Shown one piece after another: positions 6,004 through 11,862 of a stretch of DNA of 11,862 nucleotides. The DNA is taken from assembly GCA_963169175.1 (NCBI GenBank), contig CAUJFK010000044.1:1-11862 (forward strand), in the 5' to 3' direction. Both the position numbers and the translations under genes were made by a program. The first letter of the stretch is position 1; each line of letters begins with the position of its first letter. A model generated the notes under the pieces. That model saw only the letters and a list, made by a program, of their open reading frames with translations, did not search any database and had not been told where the DNA came from. The DNA is from Acidobacteriota bacterium (GTDB taxonomy: Bacteria; Acidobacteriota; Blastocatellia; Pyrinomonadales; Pyrinomonadaceae).

Positions 6004-6525
6004 TCAAGAATCGTAACGGATCAACGATTCGACCTGATGGCCGTTGAATTTGCTTCGGCCATTCAAAAAATCGAGTTCCACGACAAAAAGCAGTGCGGCG
6101 ACCTCTCCGCCGAGGCCTTCGACCAGGTCGACAACCGCGCGGGCCGTGCCGCCCGTCGCGAGAAGATCATCTACGATCAGCACGCGATGGCCTTTGCCGA
6201 TCGCGTCCTTATGGATCTCCAGCGTGTCTTGTCCATATTCAAGGTCATATGAGATCGAGACCTTTTCCGCCGGCAGTTTCTTCGGCTTACGCACCGGGAC
6301 AAAGCCAGCACCAAGCTTATACGCCAGCGGCGTAGCAAAAATAAACCCGCGTGATTCGACGCCGATGACCGTGTCGATCTTTTCATCTTTGGACATTTCG
6401 TACAAAGCATCGATCGTTCCCCTAAGGCCGTCCGGATCCTTTAGAAGCGTCGTGATATCGTAAAAATTTATACCCGGCTTCGGAAAGTCGGGCACCTCGC
6501 GAACAAGTTTTCTTAGGTTTTCCAT
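6004..6525 (-). CDS. apt: Adenine phosphoribosyltransferase
   Basis: This enzyme salvages adenine by joining it to PRPP to form AMP in the cytosol. The 173-residue length is typical. Visible are the FPKPGINFYDITTLL segment (14-28) seen in bacterial Apt, VIGVESRGFIFA (53-64), the flexible loop VRKPKKLPAEKVS (78-90), EYGQDTLEIHKDAI (96-109), and the PRPP-binding motif VLIVDDLLATGGTA (115-128). It lies 93 nt after acyP and 39 nt before the tRNA-Arg gene, all on the same strand. I see no strong ribosome binding site before its ATG. The assignment is secure. Confidence 0.97.
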   Translation of the reverse strand: MENLRKLVREVPDFPKPGINFYDITTLLKDPDGLRGTIDALYEMSKDEKIDTVIGVESRGFIFATPLAYKLGAGFVPVRKPKKLPAEKVSISYDLEYGQDTLEIHKDAIGKGHRVLIVDDLLATGGTARAVVDLVEGLGGEVAALLFVVELDFLNGRSKFNGHQVESLIRYDS

Positions 6526-6618
6526 TTAAGTGATTTGTCGGATCCAAGATCGACAACGTTTGGCCTTTGGCGTCTCGTAGATAAGTGGCCGGCTGCTGCC
6601 GCTCGCAATTCTGATCTT

Positions 6619-6894
6619 TTATCTTTCTATCCTAAACGATGAAAATTCCCAGCTAGGATCAAGAACGATCTCTTCAAGTTCATCCACTCTCGAAAATTGC
6701 GGCCCGGCGGATAGATCGTGTTTGAACGCCTCGACCGACCGCTCTGATCCTTGCGCAAAGGCCTCAACGCGGCCGTCTTCTAGATTGCGAACGTACCCCA
6801 GTACCTGATGCCGCGCGGCAACGCGTTGGGTAAAATACCTGAATCCCACCCCTTGAACACGCCCGCTTAACAAAAATCTTCTGGCGACAACCAT
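6619..6894 (-). CDS. acyP: Acylphosphatase
   Basis: This small enzyme (91 residues) hydrolyses acyl phosphates such as carbamoyl- and 1,3-bisphosphoglycerate-type compounds. The active-site signature GRVQGVGFR (11-19) supplies the catalytic Arg19, and GYVRNLEDGRVE (33-44) supplies Asn37; the C-terminus ends in the usual FRIER-like strand. The ATG at 6894 is chosen because the family normally begins a few residues before the first strand. Longer in-frame starts (6927, 6951) would overlap the end of hemQ and add residues without family character. It begins 11 nt after the hemQ stop and is probably cotranscribed with it. Confidence 0.95.
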   Translation of the reverse strand: MVVARRFLLSGRVQGVGFRYFTQRVAARHQVLGYVRNLEDGRVEAFAQGSERSVEAFKHDLSAGPQFSRVDELEEIVLDPSWEFSSFRIER

Positions 6895-6905
6895 CGATAG
6901 TTTTC

Positions 6906-7676
6906 TTATCCCAACGCGTCCAAACATTCGGCCAGCGTCCGCTTCCTGCAAGTGTAAACCGGCATACCGCGAAGTGTAAATTTGCTCGCTGGTGTTTGCC
7001 GCAGCTCTTCGGTCAACGCCAAAAAGTCGCGAGGCTCATCAGTTTCAAACGAAATGAGATATTCATGATCGCTCGAACCGAAGGCGTGCGTCAGATGTAT
7101 CCTGATGTTCGGAAACTTCTGGCCGACCATAAAATTTTCTTCCATCAATGCGTCACGCTCATCGCACGCCTTGTCGTACCATTCCGGCTGCTTGGCGCAC
7201 GGATAGACGAAGTGATATTTCCCGCCGCCGGCAATCACATGCAGGCGGCTTTGCGGATCGCCAAGGCCGTCCTCCGGGATAAACGTCCGCTTTTTGGTCA
7301 CCGCCAGATAGTTCTCGGCGGTTTCCAGATAGCTCCCGAGGTTCGTGCGAAATAACTTCGCCGTCATGTCCTGGATCAGATCGAGCGACAGGCCAATGCG
7401 CCATAGCATCAGGTCCGCCTTTGAGTCGAACCCGACCAGCGAATAACTATAGAGAAGAAAATCGGCCTGGAACGAATCGTAAACACCCTGAAACTCCCTC
7501 TTGAAGATGCTCTTTGTCTCGTGGTCCAATTTCCGCCAGTCGGGGTTCACCCGAAAGAACATAAAATTGACGAATTGCTTCTCGACGAGCGGCAGTTCGA
7601 GCGCGCCCTTGCTTTCAGGCACCAGTCTTAGGCCCGCGGATTCGGCTTGGTCTTTTGAATGATGCATTAAATCCAT
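6906..7676 (-). CDS. hemQ: Chlorite dismutase family protein, probable coproheme decarboxylase (HemQ/ChdC)
   Basis: The 256-residue protein shows the two-ferredoxin-like-fold pattern of the chlorite dismutase family. Key landmarks are FVNFMFFRVNPDWR (35-48), the YSLVGF strand (78-83), a LWRI segment (91-94), KYHFVYPCAKQPEWY (153-167) and FGSSDHEYLISFETDEP (199-215). Tyr158 and Lys162 match the catalytic tyrosine and propionate-binding lysine of HemQ in the YPxxK motif. The position of the proximal haem histidine, in the EEHxxxG segment of relatives, reads EENFMVG here, with Asn181. In relatives the enzyme oxidatively decarboxylates coproheme III to haem b in the coproporphyrin-dependent pathway. 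Another ATG three codons in (7667) is a possible start. The family is certain; activity is not, given the ligand change. Confidence 0.85.
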   Translation of the reverse strand: MDLMHHSKDQAESAGLRLVPESKGALELPLVEKQFVNFMFFRVNPDWRKLDHETKSIFKREFQGVYDSFQADFLLYSYSLVGFDSKADLMLWRIGLSLDLIQDMTAKLFRTNLGSYLETAENYLAVTKKRTFIPEDGLGDPQSRLHVIAGGGKYHFVYPCAKQPEWYDKACDERDALMEENFMVGQKFPNIRIHLTHAFGSSDHEYLISFETDEPRDFLALTEELRQTPASKFTLRGMPVYTCRKRTLAECLDALG

Positions 7677-8093
7677 CAGGACGGAATCGTTCAGACGATC
7701 GGCTGACAGCAGACGCAGGCGCGGGATCTGTCAAAAACCTATTCTGCCAAGTTTCCGCAACGTTGTCCAAAACGCAAATGGCTGCCTGCCTGGCGCCTGC
7801 GATTTATTAAAATGTCGGCCCGTCGCCGAACGGAGTTTTGTTTTGCGGTTTTCGTCTTCCTTTCGACTGGTTCGTGGGTCAGTGTCCCCGGTCCGGCTTC
7901 GCCACCACGAACTGCACGAATCCAGAAACGAAAGACACGAAACAAGGGCGCTGACTCTTGTTCATCTTATTCGTTTGTCTTCATCTTATTCAGTGGCAAA
8001 AAGTTACCACCCACCGAAAGAAGATGGAGAAAATCTGAATTTCGGAGCAAAAAAGTTCGCACCAGACCCATTTTAGACCTTTGCAGACATCCT
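7677..8093. other. Intergenic spacer between hemQ and thiD, no gene seen
   Basis: No reading frame in these 417 bp has protein-like composition or a credible ribosome binding site. The spacer contains the imperfect inverted repeat at 7847-7943, a 12-bp direct repeat TTCATCTTATTC (7961-7972 and 7980-7991), and a TGACAG/CTGTCA pair (7704-7709, 7728-7733). A TTGACA box on the minus strand (7734-7729) could be the -35 element of hemQ, but I see no matching -10 at normal spacing. No terminator with a T-tract follows thiD. Confidence 0.5.
7847..7943. repeat. Imperfect inverted repeat rich in CACGAA/TTCGTG
   Basis: The left arm (about 7847-7877) contains TTTCGTCTTCC, TTTCGACTGG and TTCGTGG. The right arm (about 7904-7943) contains the complementary CCACGAA, CACGAATCCAG, AAACGAAAG and ACACGAAAC. 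The arms align as reverse complements with gaps (the right arm is about 9 nt longer) around a 26-nt centre that contains GGC-TTC-GCC. Mismatches suggest a decayed palindromic element. Its function is unknown. Confidence 0.4.
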
Positions 8094-8897
8094 CTACTTG
8101 AATGAGTATGGAATATTTATCGGTGAATGGCCGCGGCCGTGGCCTTTCGATGTTCGGATGGCTTCGGTCACAAATTCCTTTGCGATCGAAACGGACTGGG
8201 CCAAGTCGCGGTCGAGCGCGAGATTTGCGGTGATCGCCGCCGCAAGTGTGCAGCCCGTGCCGTGCGTCGCAGTCGTGTCGATCATATCGGCCTCGAATAC
8301 ATCTACGGAGCCATCCGCACTGAACAGGAAATCACGTGCCTTTCCATCGCTTTCGATCCCGTGCCCGCCTTTCATCAAAACATTCGCCGCACCCATCGAA
8401 AGCATGGACCTCGCGGCCGATTCCATTTCTCTGTGCGAGCTGATCACACTGCCCGTGATGCGTTCCGCTTCCGGAAGATTAGGCGTAACAACCAGGCTTA
8501 GTGGAAACAGTTTTTCGATCAGGGCCTGAAGTGCGTGATGATCTATCAGGTCGTAGCCAGAGGTAGATCGAACGACCGGATCGACGACCAGGCGGCCTAC
8601 CGCATACCGCTTCATCAATTCCGCCGTTTCTTCTATCACCTCACGCGTCGGCAACATTCCCGTCTTGACCGCCGCCGCTGGCAGATCGTCCATCACGGCT
8701 GTAACCTGTCCCCATATCGAAGCCGCGTCCTGATTAACTGAGCCAAATACGCCCGTTGTATTTTGGAAAGTAACGGAAGACACAGCGGCGGCGGCAAAAC
8801 AGCCGAATGCAGAGAAAGTTTTGATATCAGCGATCACTCCCGCCCCGCCCGATGGGTCGAGGCCGGCAATCGTCAAACATACCTTTTGAACTGACAT
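8094..8897 (-). CDS. thiD: Hydroxymethylpyrimidine / phosphomethylpyrimidine kinase ThiD
   Basis: ThiD phosphorylates HMP and HMP-phosphate to HMP-diphosphate, the pyrimidine donor for thiamine synthesis. The 267-residue length is normal for the ribokinase-like family. Visible are AGLDPSGGAG (11-20; most relatives have Ser where Leu13 is), KTGML (78-82), VVDPV (104-108), TPNLPEA (138-144), MKGGH (175-179), and the C-terminal anion hole/catalytic region DTTATHGTGCTLAAAI (207-222, Cys216). It starts 3 nt after the thiE stop, so the two are probably cotranslated. There is no fused ThiE or TenA domain. Confidence 0.96.
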   Translation of the reverse strand: MSVQKVCLTIAGLDPSGGAGVIADIKTFSAFGCFAAAAVSSVTFQNTTGVFGSVNQDAASIWGQVTAVMDDLPAAAVKTGMLPTREVIEETAELMKRYAVGRLVVDPVVRSTSGYDLIDHHALQALIEKLFPLSLVVTPNLPEAERITGSVISSHREMESAARSMLSMGAANVLMKGGHGIESDGKARDFLFSADGSVDVFEADMIDTTATHGTGCTLAAAITANLALDRDLAQSVSIAKEFVTEAIRTSKGHGRGHSPINIPYSFK

Positions 8898-8900
8898 GAT

Positions 8901-9515
8901 CTATTCAAAATGGGCCAAGGAAACGCCGTCGTTTATGCAGCGGTTCAAATAACGGATCGCCGCATAACCGGCCCCACCGGCGCCAATGACCGCTTCAACC
9001 CGTGTCTCATCAATGCCGCCAAGCGCAACGACCGGAAACGGAGCAAGCTTTGAGCAAACAGCTGCAAGCCTCGCCAATCCGACACCGTCTCCCTTTCCGG
9101 GACTCGAAAATACCGGCCCAAAAACAGCAAGGTCCGCACCCGCATCCCGCGCTTCCGCAACTTCTTCGAAGGAATGAGTGGAAACGCCGATCAAGAATCC
9201 TGCCGGTACCAAACGCCGAACAACCGCCGCAGGCAAACCGTCCGCGGGCAGATGAGCACCGTCCGCACCCGCGGCGACGGCAATATCGGCCCTCCCGTTG
9301 ACCAGTAACTTAACATCGCACTCTCGGGCAACGATCGCCGCCTCTGCCGCCAATGTAAAAAGATTTGCGGCCATTAGTTTTTTCTCACGGATCTGAAAAT
9401 GGGTGATCCCGCACGCAGAAGCTGCCGCTATCGCAGCGACGATTCTAGGCTTAACATGAGAAAAATTATCGTCGTCCGCCTCGCCCTCAGAAATGCAGTA
9501 GATAATCGGGCTCAC
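8901..9515 (-). CDS. thiE: Thiamine phosphate synthase family protein (ThiE/TenI-like)
   Basis: ThiE joins HMP-diphosphate with thiazole phosphate. This 204-residue TIM-barrel shows FQIREK (40-45), NGRADIA (73-79), GADGAHLP (83-90), GVSTHS (110-115), FGPVFSSPGK (132-141), ALGGI (164-168) and AIRYL (186-190). It differs from classical ThiE at functional positions. The Asn-Asp pair of the Mg site reads Asn73-Gly74, the second Mg aspartate region (GQED in B. subtilis) reads PADG, and the TxTK phosphate loop reads SSPGK. Such variants are also annotated as TenI-like, so catalysis is uncertain, although the neighbouring thiD supports a thiamine role. The start is GTG at 9515, overlapping the stop of the preceding gene in GTGA, which fixes the start by translational coupling. 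Confidence 0.85.
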   Translation of the reverse strand: MSPIIYCISEGEADDDNFSHVKPRIVAAIAAASACGITHFQIREKKLMAANLFTLAAEAAIVARECDVKLLVNGRADIAVAAGADGAHLPADGLPAAVVRRLVPAGFLIGVSTHSFEEVAEARDAGADLAVFGPVFSSPGKGDGVGLARLAAVCSKLAPFPVVALGGIDETRVEAVIGAGGAGYAAIRYLNRCINDGVSLAHFE

Positions 9516-9811
9516 TTTTCGGCCGTTTTGTGGTCATGCTCACGAAGCAATGCAACACTCTTCTCAAAATGCGCAACCTCCCAAAAAGCGATGACGATAT
9601 TCAGCACACCAAGCCCCGTCACGGCGCCGCGAAACCAGTTCGACGTAACGGTGCGCTGAAGACCAGGCAAACCGGTCCCGTCAGACACCAGGGCGAGAAG
9701 ATAGTTATCGCTCCAGTTCCCGAATAACGTGTCCCACGGCGAAAGGATCAGATAAAAACCAAGCAGCAGGCACAGGATGATGAAAAATAAGACGGTCAGT
9801 CTTTCGACCAT
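9512..9811 (-). CDS. Small two-helix membrane protein, unknown function
   Basis: I do not assign a family. The 99-residue product has a strongly hydrophobic N-terminal helix (about 7-23), a middle of about 38 residues containing WDTLFGNWSDNYLL (26-39) and predicted to lie on one side of the membrane, a second helix (about 62-79), and a charged C-terminal tail with HFEKS, REHDHK. The stop TGA overlaps the GTG start of thiE, so the pair is translated together. It is the first gene of the thiamine cluster, with its own promoter directly upstream. A role in uptake of a thiamine precursor is conceivable from context only; two helices are too few for a typical transporter alone. Confidence 0.85.
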   Translation of the reverse strand: MVERLTVLFFIILCLLLGFYLILSPWDTLFGNWSDNYLLALVSDGTGLPGLQRTVTSNWFRGAVTGLGVLNIVIAFWEVAHFEKSVALLREHDHKTAEK

Positions 9812-9820
9812 ATACGCGCG

Positions 9821-9848
9821 ATTATATCCGCTTGGAATAAACTGCGAA
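9821..9848 (-). promoter_or_regulatory. Promoter of the membrane protein-thiE-thiD operon
   Basis: Read on the minus strand, a perfect -10 box TATAAT (9826-9821) follows TTCGCA (9848-9843, 4/6 match to TTGACA) by 16 bp. Only nine bases separate the -10 box from the ATG at 9811, so the transcript would have a leader of three bases or fewer. It lies just downstream of the terminator at 9865-9894, giving clean transcriptional separation from the TPR gene. No TPP riboswitch can fit here. Confidence 0.55.
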
Positions 9849-9864
9849 AGCCCGCGCAGGCGGC

Positions 9865-9894
9865 AAAAGGCGAAAGTTCATCGCTTTCTTCGCC
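9865..9894 (-). terminator. Rho-independent terminator of the TPR gene
   Basis: On the minus strand GGCGAAGAAAG (9894-9884) pairs with CTTTCGCC (9876-9869) with a 3-nt bulge and a 7-nt loop, giving an eight-pair stem. TTTT (9868-9865) then GCC follows. It lies about 42 nt past the TPR stop codon, a normal distance. Confidence 0.5.
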
Positions 9895-9936
9895 ATTCAC
9901 CCCCGTCTCGGGCCTCGTTTGGGAACAAACTAAAAT

Positions 9937-11862
9937 CTAATGATTCACCGCGAAGCTTCGTATTCGCTCGCTCACATCGCGAAAATCTACATTCTCGGCA
10001 TACACCTGCTCGAAATAGCGGCCCGCGTGCTCCAGGTCTCCGTCTGCCTCGTGTGCCGCTGCGAGCTCGTACCAAACTCCCTGTTTTTCTTCCTTTGTCA
10101 GGTCAGCGGTCTCAAGGCTCCGTTCGTACCATTTCTTGGCAAGCTGCGGCATGCCCTGCTGCATAAAACAATGTCCCAGTAGATTTGCACAGGCAAAAAA
10201 GCGACGCGTGCCATCGTTTGTCCGCACCAATGCCGCACCCGCCTGAAATTCCTTGATCGCGTCTTCGACCAGGCCCATCTCTTGATACGCTATGCCGGTA
10301 TTGTAGTGCGTTTCATAATCAGAACCATCGTCCGATCCGGATTCATCAAACCCAAATTCGATCGTCAGATCGTGCGGGTTGAATGCCCCGGGCTGATCGC
10401 GGGTGGCGGGATTCCCATTTCCCGCAACGCCCGCCGATCCGGTATCGTCCGCAGACACAAGCGCGTTAAGCGAACGCAGCTCATCCCAAAGCTCTGCGAT
10501 CTCAGCCCGGTCTCCGAATTCGCCGCGTAGTTCGTTGGCAGCCTTTTCAGCGAGTTCCAGATAGCCGTTCTCGATGTAAAACCTGACACTGTCTATTTCC
10601 TTTTGGAATCGGGCAAGGTCACTTGTCGTTGCATATGATCTGTCTTCGCCCGACTCTCCTTCGAGCTCGGCAACGTGCCCCATGAACTCAAATCCGGAAC
10701 CCGGCGCTCCAGCGGCCGCTCCTTCCAGTCCCGTCGCTGTGCCAACATCGGCCGCGGCACCGTTCGAATCAGCCGGTCCACTCTTCAGAAATCGTTTGTC
10801 AAACAGGTTATCTTCCGACTCGGTGCCTTCAAACCCATATTCTGCGTTTATCTCACGAAGTCGGTCGGCATAACCGGTATCATGCGGGACAAGCATTGTA
10901 AGCTGCAGAAGCGCGTATCGTTCGTCCTCGACCGAACCGGCATCCCGTGCTACCTGCGTCAATTTTGCCAGCGATGAACACAGTGCTTCCTCGTCACGCT
11001 GCCACGAACAATATCGCGCCTGAAGCCTCAAGGCATCCAATTGATCGGGATCCTTTTGAAGTATCGAACTGACCAACGCACTGAATTGTTCGGCCTGGCC
11101 GCCGACCAGCATATGCTCGGCAGACATCGAAAGAATGCGCGTGGTCGATGCGACATCGTCCCTGTCCAGGTATATGTTTGCCAATTCCAGAAATTTCGGG
11201 TAATTCGCCGGCTCCATTTCGACCAGTCGGACAACGGTCTTTTCGGCCTCGGCGATCTCACCCGCCTCGATCAGGCAATCGATCAGCAAGATCCGGATCT
11301 CGCGGCTATGCGGGAACTCGACCAATATCTCTGACAGTTTCTCGGCTGATTCTTTTGACCGGCCCAGGGCCGACAATGAATTCACAACAAGGCCGAGCAC
11401 CGCCGGCACGTCCTTTTTTATCGAAAGTGCCTTCTCAAAAACGGCTAACGCTTCTTCATGCACGCCTTTCTTGGCAAGCCGGCTTCCGCACTCAGTGTAC
11501 GCATCGAGCGCATCATCGAATTGCTTCTCGGCAAGATACGAGTCCGCGAGGCTGAGATACGAAACGGTGTCCGTCGGATCGAGTTGCGCGATCTCCTTCC
11601 ACATCGCAAGGGCCTCGATCTTGTCGCCCGCCCTTTCGTAGTGTTCGGCAACGCGCTGGTATTTCGCCCGAGCTTCACCAACCGACCCTTTCTGTTTGTA
11701 CAATTCGGCCAGCTTTTTCCAAACCTCGACGCTGTTCGGTTCAAGCCGTGAGATCTTGTTATAGACAGCGATCGCCTTCTGGGCAAAGCCCTGCTTGCCG
11801 TAATGATCGGCAACAGCCGCATAGCATTTCACTGCCTTCCGGACGTCCGCATCTTTCGAATT
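9937..11862 (-). CDS. Tetratricopeptide repeat protein (5' end outside window)
   Basis: The frame is open to the right edge, so 641 C-terminal residues are visible and the true start lies beyond the window; a GTG at 11832 is internal. From the left of the visible protein, residues about 10-300 are consecutive TPR-like helix pairs, with ADHYGKQG, AELYKQKG, ADSYLAEKQFDDALDAY, FEKAL and LANIYLDRDD as clear examples. A Gly/Ala-rich and acidic linker follows (about 345-405), then a short helical block containing FYIENGYLELAEKAANEL, a second acidic linker (about 466-515), and a final TPR group (about 516-620) with HYNTGIAYQEMGLVEDAIKEF. No signal peptide can be judged. It is a likely protein-protein scaffold; the partner is unknown. 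Confidence 0.92.
   Translation of the reverse strand, partial: NSKDADVRKAVKCYAAVADHYGKQGFAQKAIAVYNKISRLEPNSVEVWKKLAELYKQKGSVGEARAKYQRVAEHYERAGDKIEALAMWKEIAQLDPTDTVSYLSLADSYLAEKQFDDALDAYTECGSRLAKKGVHEEALAVFEKALSIKKDVPAVLGLVVNSLSALGRSKESAEKLSEILVEFPHSREIRILLIDCLIEAGEIAEAEKTVVRLVEMEPANYPKFLELANIYLDRDDVASTTRILSMSAEHMLVGGQAEQFSALVSSILQKDPDQLDALRLQARYCSWQRDEEALCSSLAKLTQVARDAGSVEDERYALLQLTMLVPHDTGYADRLREINAEYGFEGTESEDNLFDKRFLKSGPADSNGAAADVGTATGLEGAAAGAPGSGFEFMGHVAELEGESGEDRSYATTSDLARFQKEIDSVRFYIENGYLELAEKAANELRGEFGDRAEIAELWDELRSLNALVSADDTGSAGVAGNGNPATRDQPGAFNPHDLTIEFGFDESGSDDGSDYETHYNTGIAYQEMGLVEDAIKEFQAGAALVRTNDGTRRFFACANLLGHCFMQQGMPQLAKKWYERSLETADLTKEEKQGVWYELAAAHEADGDLEHAGRYFEQVYAENVDFRDVSERIRSFAVNH

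Noticed and set aside
5878..6252. Plus-strand ORF starting with a VIPAGFEPATFRLGG-like sequence
   Set aside because: This is the well-known false translation of the antisense strand of a tRNA T arm and anticodon arm; the tRNA-Arg gene explains it, and the rest is antisense to apt.
7704..7733. TGACAG/CTGTCA inverted pair, similar in ends to the 410-510 element
   Set aside because: Only six bases match and the interior does not resemble the arms at 410-440, so common origin is not supported.
7739..8105. Open frames on both strands of the hemQ-thiD spacer (68 and 97 codons)
   Set aside because: Composition is unlike proteins, there are no ribosome binding sites, and the frames run through the inverted repeat.
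9812..9936. Search for a TPP riboswitch upstream of the thiamine genes
   Set aside because: No CTGAGA or ACCCTTGAACCTGATC-like core is present, and the promoter lies too close to the start codon for a riboswitch leader.

Overview
The window comes from a bacterial chromosome with moderate GC content and is almost entirely a leftward (minus-strand) run of housekeeping and envelope genes. The gene content suggests a diderm soil or environmental lineage, and my best guess is Acidobacteriota, class Blastocatellia. The clues are a chlorite-dismutase-family coproheme decarboxylase next to an acylphosphatase, a CGC-type bacilliredoxin, a fused NAD(P)HX repair enzyme beside tsaE, and a large modular TPR protein with Gly/Ala-rich and acidic linkers. 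This placement is inferred from gene content only.

Layout, left to right. (1) The 3'-truncated minus-strand gene at 1-318 encodes a bacilliredoxin (BrxA/BrxB family). (2) A 101-bp twin-hairpin inverted repeat at 410-510 lies between it and a plus-strand CYTH-domain gene (565-1122). (3) A tight minus-strand operon runs nnr (NAD(P)HX epimerase/dehydratase), tsaE (tRNA t6A ATPase), a lipoprotein archaemetzincin-like zinc protease, and an L,D-transpeptidase-fold protein, with gaps of 21, 7 and 17 nt. (4) A 313-bp spacer (4820-5132) holds a strong minus-strand terminator hairpin and, on the plus strand, a 26-codon hydrophobic ORF with a good ribosome binding site. (5) A hicA-hicB toxin-antitoxin pair has a promoter and a candidate operator at its start. 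(6) Next come tRNA-Arg(CCT) with an encoded CCA end, and then apt. (7) hemQ/chdC is followed 11 nt later by acyP. (8) A 417-bp spacer with degenerate repeats follows. (9) A thiamine cluster runs from a small two-helix membrane protein through thiE (GTGA overlap) to thiD (3-nt gap). Its own promoter (TATAAT at 9821-9826) sits just after a terminator (9865-9894) that closes the upstream gene. (10) A TPR-repeat gene is open at the right edge.

How the genes relate: the nnr-tsaE pair is a widely conserved neighbourhood, here extended with two exported envelope proteins. ThiE and ThiD catalyse consecutive thiamine steps, and the co-translated membrane protein may be linked to them. HemQ would perform the last step of the coproporphyrin-dependent haem pathway, but its normally conserved proximal histidine appears to be asparagine. 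The items I find most worth checking are the twin-hairpin repeat at 410-510, the HemQ ligand change, the ThiE-like protein that lacks the usual Mg-binding aspartates, the leaderless hicA promoter/operator arrangement, and the small ORF in the 4820-5132 spacer. I did not find a clearly new multi-gene system.
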